A stretch of DNA of 64,000 nucleotides, from assembly GCA_024516035.1 (NCBI GenBank), contig CM044967.1, positions 8,763,532 to 8,827,531 on the forward strand, in the 5' to 3' direction. This DNA is from Bactericera cockerelli (Eukaryota > Arthropoda > Insecta > Hemiptera > Triozidae). The notes beneath the pieces were generated by a model. That model saw only the letters and a program-made list of their open reading frames with translations, did not search any database and had not been told where the DNA came from. This document shows, piece after piece, positions 1-13,735 of this stretch; position 1 is the stretch's first letter; each line of letters begins with the position of its first letter. The translations under genes were made by a program, and so were the position numbers.

Positions 1-459
1 ACCCTACTAGCTCCGCCCCTGATAAGGTTTTTGAAAATTTTAAAAGCTCATTATACTCAGCCTAACTTAGACTTTAATTAACAGGAATAAAAAATATAGC
101 ATTCCATTTAAAATTCGCGAGAAAAATGAAAAAATATGGCCTAAAAGCCGGAAGGGCCGACCGGGGCCAAAAATAAATATGACCACAAGATGGGCCATAG
201 GGCACTTCCTATACCTAGGACTTTACAGAATTGAAAAATTCCGTCGCGTTCAAAAGTTACGAGGGGGTGGCCACCTTTTCTGAAACATACTGTATAGTGT
301 AAATAGAGTTGTATTAATTATAGTATAACAATTGTTACAAAGGCTGTACCAGAATGATTGTAAAATCATATTACAAATAAATGGATTTATTATGAAGGGT
401 TTTACCTGAAGCATAGTATTAAAGTAAACCAATCCAAAATACACATGAAATTACAGTAT

Positions 460-607
460 TAATCATATTATTATTATATACAACACAAATAATTACAAAT
501 TAAAATACAATATAATAGAAGAAGAAAAAAAAATATATACCTACCTACATAATATATGTCCTAACTAAAGGGCGGGGTTATTGCCTTTGGCAATCTCTTC
601 CACCCAA
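460..607 (-). mobile_element. LINE 3' end with terminal hairpin (family L, copy 1)
   Basis: Read on the minus strand, a hairpin (GATTGCC with GGCAATAAC, then CCCGCCC) is followed by an AT-rich stretch and a tail of ATT repeats. The same arrangement recurs at 3745-3925, 15570-15725 and 10247-10575 on the minus strand and at 10010-10095 on the plus strand. This hairpin plus GCCC block is a known type of 3' end of RTE/CR1-like non-LTR elements, so I read these as 5'-truncated LINE copies. No RT coding sequence remains. Confidence 0.55.
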
Positions 608-634
608 CCCTTGACTTATTTATTTAAGTCTTAC

Positions 635-753
635 CGGATTCACGACGAAAGTGGTGGTGTGTCTCTCAGGATCAGGCTGTGTTCCCAGGACCTCCTCATT
701 GAGCCAAGGATCAGAGTCCATGAAGTGAGGATACGAGAGAGCAATGGGAAATC
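635..753 (-). CDS. emp: emp-like exon g (short, easily missed)
   Basis: This 119-bp exon is too short to stand out as an ORF. Two bases complete the glycine codon from exon f, then 39 codons read FPIALSYPHFMDSDPW, QPDPERHTTTF and VVNP. The (I/L)S(Y/L)PHF block and a following DPE(R/K)H segment are invariant landmarks of CD36 proteins after the last cysteine. The acceptor is cttgcag|GA and the donor CCG|GTAAGA at phase 0. The next exon, with the second membrane segment, must be left of position 1. Confidence 0.93.
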
Positions 754-1682
754 CTGCAAGATACAATACAAGTTATTTCAAATCACTTTTCGGACTCAGT
801 GGAGTCTAATTTCTCCTCAAAATAATGTTATCAGATCGATTTCGAAAAAACACCGAAAATAATAATTATAATATCGCCTTTTTTATACTGCCCGATAAGG
901 ACTTAAAGTCCCATTATTCCAGCAGTAAGCCCAAGACATATTATTATGTGGTAAAAATCCCAAATGGGAGGATAACTTGTCAGGACCCGGCTGGGTTTCG
1001 AACCCACGACCTCTGGAACTTCTAGATTCACAGAGTGCCGCCTTTACCACTGAGCTACCGGGACAGACTTTAAATATCTTTCAGGAAATATAATGTCAAA
1101 AAAGTTATCATACTGTAAATCACCATTACCGACTCATACATGCCTCACTTTTCACTTTCCTTATCCTATAATAAGGAAAGTAATGGAATCACCCAAAATT
1201 TTCGATAGACAGTTTTCAGTAACAAAACATGTTTTAGGGTTCCCAGACCCTAAATCCAAAGTTTCAGCCATCGGTCCGTGTGTCGGTCTGTCTGTAAACA
1301 AAATATCTCAAGAACGGCATTAGCAAATTACGATTATGAATAACACAATCATGATAACATTAAATTTAGTAATTTAATTTTGTATAACTTTGCCCGTTGA
1401 GTTTTTGATTCATGTAGTTTTCGTGTTCTTATAAGACGATTGACTATGCGTATACCCACTCTTGGGCCAAAAGGTCTATAAGTAGTAACAATAAAATAAA
1501 CAGTGTACGCACCATAGTAGCAATCTGTGACATCAATCAAGCCCCGTCTGAGACATTGGAAGCCGCGTCTGCAGAAACAGGAGTTGTTCTTATTGAAGTA
1601 TCCGTTATCCAGCGACCCCTTCTTGAAGGTGTACTTGTACACAGGTAGGCTGGACACTTCGTACGTTTCACTGATTCTTTCC

Positions 1683-1716
<34 letters not shown>

Positions 1717-4700
1717 AATATAATACACTCTCTATCCTGCAAGGTTGGGATATTAAAGATGGGAGAAACCGAGTTCCTTCCCATCGACCTTTTTTTTACC
1801 GACTTCCTTCCTGGTCATGGTTTTGACCTTACCGACTTGCTTCCCGTTGAGTTCATCCCCGATAACGACTTGCTTCCCGTTTACCTTGTCTAAAAGAAAA
1901 ATTTACCTTTATTTACCTTTCGTGTACGGGAGGTAACTCGGTATCACTACCTGAGTAAAAAAAGGTTCGGAAGGAACTCGTTAGCGTCCATTAAAGATAC
2001 GGAAAAGTCCTATAATTCTACACTACCCACTAAAATTGTGATATAATAACACAAAGAAACACATTATTATTATCTATCTTGCAAGATTGAAACTAGGGGT
2101 TGAATTATGAAACAGGATTAGATTTAATTTAACTGCACACTGTCCCTTTACACACCTTTTAGGGGTAATTTCAACCTATTGCAGGGCGCTATACCTGAGT
2201 TAAGTGACAGTGTTCATTTAGATTCTTGTTTCACAATTCGGCTTTAAGGGTCGAATTATAAAACAGGATTAAAGTTATAAGCCATAGTCTCTGCCTCAAC
2301 TCGGGCTATAGCGCACTGTGCTGGGTTCAAACTCCAACTCGAAGATGTCTGACTTATACCATTAAATTTGATTTACAATGATTATTTGGGGGCTAAGTGC
2401 CAAATTATCAATAGGATTACAACAAAAATAAAGAAAGGCTGTTCCAAATGCAAAATACGCTGCGCTGTGTTTGGTCGAATATCAAACTTTCTAAGGGTGT
2501 TAGACGCCTCCTCGTGGTTCACCCTGGGCAACGCATTGACATGCGGCTAAAGTATTGACAATTTTTGGCGATCAAACAATCACTGCCATCAGTTTTTTTG
2601 ATCAAGTTTATTACACATGTCTTCTCACTTTGAGATGTGTAATAAAGCCATAGGATAAAAAATTTTTTTTTTTGAAATATTGCTATTCCCGGCCCAACTC
2701 TATTTAGGTGACTAATGTGTAAGAGTATGCTTCCAGCAAATGAAGCTCAAAACTCTCATCTTGATATGAACCTAGCAGTTGAGACAGATATTATACCTGA
2801 CTCATTCACGCGTGTATATTTTGTATGTGTGCCTGATAATTATTGTTAATATGCAATGTGCAATCAAAATACTAAGAAGATAAGATATTATATTCACGTA
2901 AACAAAGCGGAAAAAAAAAAAAAAAAAAAGAAAAAGATAATTCATCTTTTTGAAAGTTATCATATTTGTGTTAATCACTTTCGTGATATCACAACTATTT
3001 AATCTCGCTTCACTAAATCTACGCTGAAACTAGGACTTGAACCACCGACCTCCAGGATACAAGTCCTCCTCCTTACCGATCAAGCTTTTGAATTTTGAGG
3101 TCAATAAATTTATAATTTTTGAAGGTCCGTTTTATCATAAATAATTATAAGTTAAAGTTTTTCTTACGTGATTCTAAACGCCGCCGTGTGCCGGTATGGC
3201 TGCTAGCAAAATGACTCTTTAGTCCTTTGCCGGCCGTATAAAATAAAATATTTTGTAATAATTGCATTTAAAAATTAATAAATTACAAATACTTAATAAA
3301 TATAATAATAATGCTTATTCTTTGTGTTATTATGTCACAATTTTAGTGGGTAGCGCAGAATCATAGGACTTTACCACATTAATTTACAATATCTTGTATT
3401 ATTTTCTTGCCTAAGATTCTGCCACTGGTCGCTGCTTCACATTAAAGCAGCTACTCATTTTTCCTCACGAGGTATGAGTGGACCCCGAACATCCAAGTAC
3501 AGAGCAGAAAAAATCCTCCCCCGCTGGGAATCGAACCCAGGTCACCATGTGTGCAATGCCTAGCGCGCTAACTCGCTCTGCCACAGTGACTACTAATTAC
3601 AAATACTTTATTTCACACTGCCGCCGTAAGACACCATAACTTCCTTTTTTGCTAGCAATTAAACAAAGTCTCATAAAATACTTAATGAATTTTCAAGAAT
3701 TATTTACTTCTCACTTCTCTGTTTCTACTTGATACTGATTATTATTATTATTATTATGAAACTTTTTATTAGAAGAACATATTATATACAAACAAATAAT
3801 GGTAAAAATTAAAATACAAAATTGACAGTATAAATATAAACAGGAAAAAAATAAACAACATTTATACAACTAACTTACTAAAGGGCGGGGTTATTGCCTA
3901 TAGCAATCTCTTCCACCCAATCTCAACTGATTCAATTCGAACTTTCGGTTTGTTCACAATTTTGACGAAAATGAATGAAAATATTTAATTCAATTCACTA
4001 TTAAGATCATAAATAATAATATCCTATAATAAATATTAAGATCATAAATAATAAATATCCCCAATCTCACCATTGGCACAGCCCGACAAAGGGATTTCCT
4101 GAAGAACAGTAACTCGTCGTCTGGTTTGATTTTGGTTGGAAATTTTGTGCCGTCGGAAGCGCCGTCTATTTGACCACAGGGCATATCCCACTGGGGCAAG
4201 TACGGCTTTCTATTGTAGGTGGCAAACAGTCCGGATTTCTTGACATCGCCTTCACCTGTGTAGGTGGTAGATACATCTCCTGTGAAGTCGTACATCTGAA
4301 AATGATAGAGAAGAACTTTATTTATATCCTCCGCGAAGAAAGTCCCATTACGCTTAATACTAGTACAGTCAAACCTAGTTATAAAAGCACTGGATATAAG
4401 AGAAACCTGGGTATAAGAGAACTGGATATATACGTATAAGAGAAACCTGGGTATAAGAGAAATGGATATAAGGGAAACCTGGGTATAAGGGAAACCTGGG
4501 TATAAGAGAAACCTAAATATAAAAGACCAATTTTCAAGTCCAATTACCTCTTATACTAAGGGAAAATGACCTCTTTAAGAGGAACCTGTCATATTGAACA
4601 GGCTACCTACCAGGCTCTCTTTCCAGAAACCATTCTCACTATCCCAAAATCTCCCTTTCAACCGTCTCACAACGCAGTCTGATTGGTCATTTCGCTCGAA

Positions 4701-7700
4701 TTAACCAATCAGAGTGCGTTATGTGACGGTTGAAAGGGAGATTCAGGAATTCGAGTTCTGAAAAGACAGCCTCTCAGCGATCACTGTATTTTGTTTACTC
4801 CTCAAAAATATTTAATGATGAATTTTATTTTGGAACCCATGATTTTTGTCTTCGCTTTGACTGTTTGCAATACATTTATCTTTCATATTTATCTCTTTTC
4901 GCTCAACTATCCTACTCCTAACTCAACCTATGGAGTCTTGGATTCTGAGGATCTTAAGGCCGTGTAATTTTTGCACTGAAGACATTGTGAAACCACACTA
5001 CTTCTTTCAAACGTCTTTTTATAAATGGAAATATTTTCGGTGGGATACCTATCTTATGAGATGTTTGCTACTATGCAACGTTGAGGGCTTATTACAAACA
5101 CGCATAACATCTATTAAGAGAATTCTACCACTAATTAAACAGAGAAAAACTCAGTTGGCGCAACATGTGTATACCACTAGTTGTTCTGAGAAAAACAACA
5201 CTTATTTAAAATAATATATTCGTGAAATAATGAGAGCATTCCTAAGGTTTTCCTCTGGTAGAGTCAAGAAAATCTCTGTCTATTAAGTCAATTAAGTCAG
5301 CATTATCCAAGAGTGTAATTTAATTTTCAATTGGAGTTCCATTCAAGATTACCTGTGTTTACATTAGTACATTGATGTTTATCGTAATAATACAGATGAT
5401 ATGAATTAATCAAATACAGCCTACTGTGTAGAAATAATGCGAAATTCTAGAAAAATATGCATGTTCTTTGAGAGACAGATGTAACTCAAACTCTAACATT
5501 ATAATAATCATGTTGAATTGCATGGGATGCTAGTAGCTCAATTAGGAAAAATTTTAAGTGTAGGTTATACATAAAATCTGAGCATAATTCTATAGACTAT
5601 TATTGCATGAAAAGTTTCAGAAAATCTTTGCTGTAATTCTGGCAATAAAAGTAAAATGAGTACCTAGATATATTTCCTTTTATTTTAAACTTTAGCGTAC
5701 ATAAAAGAAACTGGTGAAAATTACACGACTCTCAACCTCCTTGGCATGATTCCTTTGTGGTGAAGCACAAGAGTTCTTCACAATTTTTGTGGGTAGCACA
5801 ACATTACCTACTAAGAGCCTCCTTTACTTTTCTAAATCCCTTACTATTTCTTTAAACTCTTATAATACCACCACGATAAAACACCATAACAAGTCTGGCT
5901 GGGGGACTATACACAGGGAGTAAACCAGCATTGGCTTGGTTCTGGGGGCCCTTGTCAATTATTAGCCTCCTTGTAAAGACAGTAGTAGAAGTGCTGACTG
6001 ATTCCTCTACTGTCTGGCTACCATCGTTCACGATGACGCCACCCTATGATGAATAGCACCACCTGTCGTAACTCTTACAAGTAACTCATTTTTCCTCACA
6101 GGGTATGATATGAGTGGACACCGAACATACAAAGTAGGGAGTAGAAAATTTTCCACCCGTGTAGGCTTCGAACCCAGGTCAATGTGCGTGCAATCCTAGT
6201 GCGTTATTGGCTTTACCACTTGGTCAAGGCCACTAAGGGCCACATTATGAAACAGGATTCAAGTTAAGATAAGCTAGACACGCCCTCAAGTCAGAGTTTT
6301 CAATAAATCACAGCGCACTATAGCCCGAGCTAAGGGATAGAGTCCACTTAGATTAAATCTAATCCTGTTTTATAACTCGGCCCTAGTTCTCTCCACTTAG
6401 TACAAGAGTACACAATTTATTCTGAATTTCTCCGTCTCTGAGAATCGAACTTCCAACTGGTAGTTCATAATTCACTGCGTCCGTGGCGTAACGGTTGTGA
6501 CTACTGCCCGTAGTCCAGAGATCCTGAGTTCGATTCCCGGTTGGAGCAGACTTTTCGCATAGAAAATTCTGTTCCCTCTGAACATGTGAGGCTGGCAATG
6601 CCGGCCCTACCCAGGCTGGGTGAGGTTAATGTGGGTAGCTGGTACGATTCCCAGCGAATGGAGGGTAGAACCCCCGCCCTGTCTACCTCATGTCAGGACG
6701 TTAAAACCGAATAGAATCAATGAACATGAAAGGAGCCTAGACATTGGATCCGGGCGTCCATATAATCCTCTCACCACCGTGATTTAGGTATCAATACCTA
6801 ACTCACGGACACGGAATTATTATTATTACTGCGTATATTTTCACCTACTCGATTTGCGTTGAGTCGTTTTAATTGAAATTAATATAAAAATAAAATAATG
6901 ATTAATTTCAGTTTATAATATACTCTAGTATAAATTAATATACAATTCTACATAATATATTTTATCATAGCAGTATAGACTCGTAAACTATGTATAAATA
7001 CATTATTGTACGACTAATCAGAGTATATAAAATAATGTTATGCCAATTAATACCAGGCCTCCGGATTAGTAATATTTGTACACAAAATATAGTATATCTA
7101 TAATAATTATGTATTTATAACTTGGGCCTAGGCAACTAGGATTTTTAATTATCAACGAATTAATTATACATACAGCAAACAAGAATCTCCCTTGTGAGGA
7201 AAATTAGAAAAATGCCCAGGTCTCACGTTTCCAGTGCAATCACGTTTTTCCAAGGTTCATTAAGAATGCATCGTTTCTTTTCATTCAAAAGTGTGATAAT
7301 TGAGAGATAAGCGATGAGCATTTGATCTCAACTGGATCGCTGGCTTCACCCATGACCTGGCACTCGAAGTTATGTATGCAGTTTATATTCGTACTTCAGA
7401 GCAATAATTATATTTATTATATAGAGTTATTATAGAATATGGAATTTTATGGAATATTTTATTCCATAAAATATTATAGAATATGGAAGTTATATTATAT
7501 AGAGTTATTTTATACAATATGGAATTAGAATCGTTGGCGTTAGGAGAATCGTTGGCGGTAGGAAGTGCATCCAGCCGTGAAAATGTGCCAAAACCAACCA
7601 ACCTCAACCATGAGGTTGAACAACGTCGACCCTGCTTAAGCGGGATAAGACAGAGTAAAAGAAGAAGATTATGGAATATGGAATTGGACAAATACGTGTA

Positions 7701-10700
7701 AACGCGCATGCCCCAATAGACCCTTTAGTGGAATAGTGTGGAAGAACACCACTAGGCGAGATTAATGCTCAAGTTGCTGGCGGAGGGACGTTAAACAGGG
7801 AAAAGACCAGTGACTCGCTAGAGGACTATAAACAGAGAACAAACTAGCCAACCACACCGACCACAAATGCTTTAATGAACGGGAATCGATCCACGGCTCC
7901 TACTCACAGGCAGTTTTATTCATTATAGATAAATTGAGGGCTCTAGTATCAAAACCGGCTCTCTCCAAAAAAATTGAAAATGAGGTTGTGGTACCCTTGG
8001 AATCTCTTTTTAAAGTCGCATAGACTGAAAAAAAACATTACATCTCAAAACCTACTCTCTCCCATAGTAATTATGTTGTAAAATATGCGTTCATTTTCAA
8101 ACTGTTCTCGCTCCACAATCAAATAAATTGATTAAAGGGTTATTGTTCAATATGTTTTTTGCCCATCCTGTAAAATTAGAAAAAGTGGAGACAGCCGGTT
8201 TTGATACTAGAGCCCTCAATTAGTCCTATACTCAGGCAGTTTGACTTACTTTATTATTTATTTTTTCAAGTATTAATAATATTGTGATAGACATTGAAGA
8301 ATATCACAGCGAGCATGAAATATACATTATACATCACGAATATCACGCTGAAGAGTAGATGGATGGAATAATTTTGCGACCAAGTACAAGGAAGGTGAAT
8401 TTCCTCGTCAGGAACATAGATCATTTATTTCTAATAGAGCAATAATTAGTTTTCGATAATTACCTATTTCTTAGCATTTTTTCGTATTAAAATTATTATC
8501 TTATGGTATTCATAATATCCGTTGCACTTTATAGGTAGTAATTATCCATGCAACATAACATTTACTTTTGTTAGTGATTCCCCATGATGTTATATTAATT
8601 TTTAGAACTTCCATTTTTCGTACGTGTGCAGTTAATGACTACTTCACAGCCAATACATAGGTGTTACATTTTCATGCGATTTGAGGTAAAACCCCTTTGC
8701 TATGTAATTTAAGCACTCATTTTCTAAAATGGGGAAAAATAAGTTTATACTCTCATCTTAGCTAATCTATTTAATTTAATTTCTGCAGTAATTTGCATAG
8801 CCCATAAGGAGAAGGAAATGTTTAGACACCACACGAGTTAAATGTAGGTTTGTAGGTACTTGTATAACAGAGGGGAACAGAAAAAAATAAAAGAAAACTT
8901 AGTTAGTTTCCTGTATTAACATAATAATTACTTTATTACAGATATACGCGAGTCAGTTTCCTAATGATTTTCCTCAATCTTAGGACAAGAAGTTTTAGTC
9001 TTTTTTATTCAGAAGTTTTAATCCTAGATCAACACCAATTTATCATGATTTTTTTTTCTTGAGAAGAAGTTTTAGTCCTAAATCAGCACCAATTTTCATG
9101 ATTTTTTTCCTTCTGCTTTCCCAAATCTAATACTTGGACTTAGGGTTTTGGTTTTCATAAAGTCTTGACCTCCACTTGTTTCTGTCTAGGGCGTCTTCCC
9201 TCTTCCTCCCCTTCTCTCTCAAATTCTTCTCTACTTTATCTCTCCACCTAGGCTTGGGCGTTCCTCTTTCCTTATTTAATTATTTTTAAATTGCGGTCAA
9301 ACCTGAATATAGGAAAACAATATCCATTTCAAATTTACCTCTCTGTAACTGAAAATAACCTATTTATAAGAGAAACCTGGATAAAAGAGGAAAAATATAA
9401 GAGAAACACGGTCCTTTGAGTTCTCTTATATCTAGGTTGGACTGATAAATTGATAATTGCATTGTAAATCACGAAGTGGTCTGATAGGATTCCTTGACTG
9501 GTTAGTACTAATTTTCCTCATTTATTATCATAAGGCCGCATAATAATAGCACTCTAAAGGTCAAATGGTAGGAAACGCTTCAATGTGGATAACAGCAACT
9601 AGTTATTATCTAAAGGGTGTAGGTTTTAGAAATTGTGCATTAAACAAATTGATTTTTATTTTACATGTGGCATTTTTTAACATAATAATAATAAATCATT
9701 TGTTTTATTTTTCATATTTTTTTTTATACAGAGGACCCATCCTAAGCCATTTTTTTTTGGCTTCTATGATGAGTGTTAGGTATTTTTTTCAGGTATTTTA
9801 GTTGGTAGTACTCATCAAAGTAAAATCCAAGTAGTTACAGAAGAAACGAAGAAACGGTGTTTACTACTTGCGTGAAGTCCGCGATGTACGGCAATGCCTC
9901 GAGTGTAGAGTAGGGTTAGGAGAATTAAATAAAGGGCCATGTCTAGACAACTGGTATACAGCCCGTAGAAATAATTACCATTTTATGCGAATCCATGGGT
10001 TTGATGGCAGATATTGTCTCAGGCAATAATCACGCCCTTTGTCAATATTATTCTTATCAATAAAGAGTTATTACTATTATATTATTATAACCCATAGAAA
10101 TGATTACCAAAGTTGACTCGCCAGAGTCACTAGAGGACTACAAACAGAGAACAGTCATGAGTCCAATAAATTGGGCATCATGGAGGAATGGGTTGAAAAA
10201 AAAACAATGAAATTTGTTTCAATATCGCTAACTTATTATTATTATTAAACATGTTCGATCAAGTTTTATTTACAAATGACATAGAATATATACATAGATA
10301 TTGAAATTAAGAAAACAAAACTTGATCAAGGGCGGTGCGAATGCCAACGGTATTCTTTTTTTATTTTTTAAAGTTATCATATTTGTGTTCATCACTTTCG
10401 TGATATCACAACTACTCAAAGTAGCTTTACTAAATCTACGCTGAAACCGGGACTTGAACCACCGACCTCCAGGTTACTAGTCCACTGCCTTATCGATAAA
10501 GCTAATGAGGTCGGTCCAACGGTATTCTCTTCCGCACCACCCTTGATAAAAAAGCTAACTTACCCTATCAATGAACCCTTGATAAAAAAGCTAACTTACC
10601 CTATCAATGAGACCTAACTTGTCGAAAGCAATCCAAGACGGCATAAACTTGTTTCCCAGCGTGACCAGCGCACTCTCGTAGCCAAACATGAACTCTCGTG

Positions 10701-13700
10701 CTGTCTGCTCTACCAGAGGGTATGTGCTGGTCTGCTTGATGAGTAGGTTCACACCCATTCTGGTCAGCAGGGAAGCGTCTGCCATCACGTTAGCGAAACT
10801 CTGGGGGAGTAAAAATAATATAATAATAATAATAATATCGCCTTATCAAACACCTCGGCCGAGGTGTGAAGAACGCCTATACAAAGAAAGAGACATTTAT
10901 ACTACCCGATAAGGACTATTCAAGTCTCATTATTCCAGCAGTAAGCCCAAGACATATTATTATGTGGTAAAAATCCCAAATGGGAGATATAACTTGTCAA
11001 CAAAAATAATAACTGTTACTATGGTTTATTTATTCACTAGCTAAAACCCGGCACTCTGTCGCCTTTGAGGTTTTTGCCCATGGCAGGCGTCCCATTTGGA
11101 ATTTTAAATTCTTTCTTAGTACCCACTTAAATACCAAACTAAGACTCTGTGCCAAATTAGAAGTCATTTGGTCCAGCCGTTTTGGAGTTCTGTTTATTAT
11201 GAATGAATGCAAATGGATTTTATACCTATACATATTAAGATTACATTAAACTGGGTGATACCTACATATCTGACTAGCGTAGGGTTGCTTCAGGAAATAT
11301 TTTCCATTCAACATAATTGGAACAATTGAATGTTTTTCAGCCACGCAATAGAAATGGCTCATTTTATTAGTATATTAAATTAATTAATAAATCAATCCAG
11401 GTTCGGATGTACCTACTAATAACAGAGGTTATTTCGCTTATACACATGTAAATTTGACCTGGAAAATTTTCTCTTATGTGCAGGTTCGACTGTATATAAT
11501 TATACATCAAGCTCGCCGGGAGGCGAGCGCTCGTCAAGCAGCGCCAGCCTACCGGCCTATATTAACACGAAACAGAGTTTATATGTATTTTGTTTTATTG
11601 TTTTCGCACACTTCCCGCAAACTTTTATCAATTTTTATTTCAAATTCGTAATGAGACGCGAAAATAGATTGTGTTTCACGAAAGCGCGAGGTTCCTACGT
11701 ACAGGTAAAGTCGTTTTCTAGCCACGCCGAAAATCTTGAATTTCATGAATTTTTTCATACGGGTTTTTTTTTTTTCAGACCAATTTTCTGTCAAGGGTAC
11801 AGCAACGTGTGCTTATCGTGGAAAGACGTGAGCTACGTTTTTGAATAGGGAATTTTTATCTCTGCATACCTTTTATAGTTTCAAGTATTTATTTTTTATA
11901 GGATAGGAGATATAGCCTTCTAAAATAAAACCGGAAAGTTGCACAGAGCCGAGGTATTTTTCGAAAGGTCTTACCATAGGAAAAAATATAAAAATATAAT
12001 TAAAGTATTACACTGGACCGAACTTGAGTTATAGCCTTTGAAAGGAATACTTATTATGGAGCCCAGAGCCGTCTATTGTTATCCTAGAGATGTATTTCTG
12101 GTGTTTTTAGAAAGGTCTAGTCAAAGGGAATGAGATCACTTAATTTCAGATGGTTGAAACAAGTAAAAAAGTATTTAAAGTCCTCTAAAGGAATATCTAT
12201 AATTAACCCTGGAGTCACGCCTAGTTATCCCACGTGCATGACTGAAGGTTCTTTCTAAAGGTCTAATTACGGAAAATTATAATATGATGTAAATAAAATT
12301 TTAGAAAAATCAACGACAGTGTGAGACACAAAAAGAAAAAACTGAATTAAGATTAATGAGAGTAACAAAAAATCTTCGCCGCACATAGAACTTAAAATAT
12401 GGGTGGGACCCAATCGCCTTTGCTTCATCCAAGCTGCCAACAGACCGCTTTGTTAGAGTGGGAATAATAACGTTTTATAAATTCATTAAAAGGTTTCTAC
12501 ATCAAGAGGTAAACTAGATCTATATTATTATTATGAGCAGTGTATAAAATATTGGCCAGTAAGAAGCAAAAATATTGATTTGCAGATCAAATGATAAATT
12601 AATATAATAAAATATTATGTATTGAGCAGTCTCTGTGGTGGTCGTCGACTGGTGTAGGTAAATTACAAAGTTTGCAAGGTGACCTGGGTTTGAATCCCGG
12701 CTAGGTAGATTTTTTTTTACTCTGTACTTTGGATGTCCGGTATTCTCGTGAGAAAAAAAAAACAGTAGTTGCTAGTTTGAGTCAACCTCTTATGACCGTT
12801 TAATTTCGAACGAAGTGAGTATGGTTTAACTCGATCAACATTAATTTATTTGTCACAATCTAATTATCCATCTACCTATGTATGAAACGTGATATAAGTT
12901 GCATATTTGTCCGATCGAGCTGAAATTTTCAGGGTATATTCCATGGATATATGCTAGCCTATTAATTCATAATTATTAAATGTATATCTAGTACAATTTC
13001 TCACTTCTTCTGTTTATATCTACCGATTATGCTGAAATGACACCATGTTTAGCAACTCGAAGATATCAACATTTCTGAACACATAATAATACTCGGCACT
13101 TTCATTTTCTCTCTTTATTTTACCAAGATCGAATTGCTCATGTACGTAGGTACATAATATAATTAAAATTGTATTGTAAACAAAACCACGAAACAGAATT
13201 GTCCGTTTTTAACGAGTTTATTACTAATTTTTCAATACATGGTTAAAACACTAGTTGATTATTAATGAATTATTGTTAATGGATTTTAGGATTAAATAGG
13301 TATGTTTTTTTCTTCATTATTATTAACTGGTTTAAGTCCCACAAAAGAAGCACCATTTATCACACCAACCTCATTTTAAAACGATTGTGACCAGTTGATT
13401 GTATTTTGGTTTTAACGTCCTGATTTGAACTAGTCAGGGGAGGGTTTTACCCTCCATTCGCTGGGAATCGTTCCAGCTACCTACATTTACCTCACCCAGC
13501 CTGGAGGGCTGTGATTCCAGACTCACGTGTTTAGAGGGGAAAAAAATATTAGAAAAGTCTGCAACAACCGGTAATGGAACTCGAAATGTCTGGACTACGG
13601 GCAGTAGTTACAACCATTACGCCACGGAGGCTGGCCACTGACAGTCTAAAATAATAAAGCATTTATTTAGATCAATACTTTTGTATTTTGAATTGTAAAT

Positions 13701-13703
13701 TAC

Positions 13704-13735
<32 letters not shown>

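Noticed and set aside
3990..4070. Extension of exon e past ATG|GTGAGA
   Set aside because: The extra residues are not conserved in CD36 proteins, and the donor plus phase match to exon f is good.
4930..5214. 94-codon plus-strand frame in the emp-like intron
   Set aside because: No family match, no splice or promoter context, and it is antisense to the host gene.
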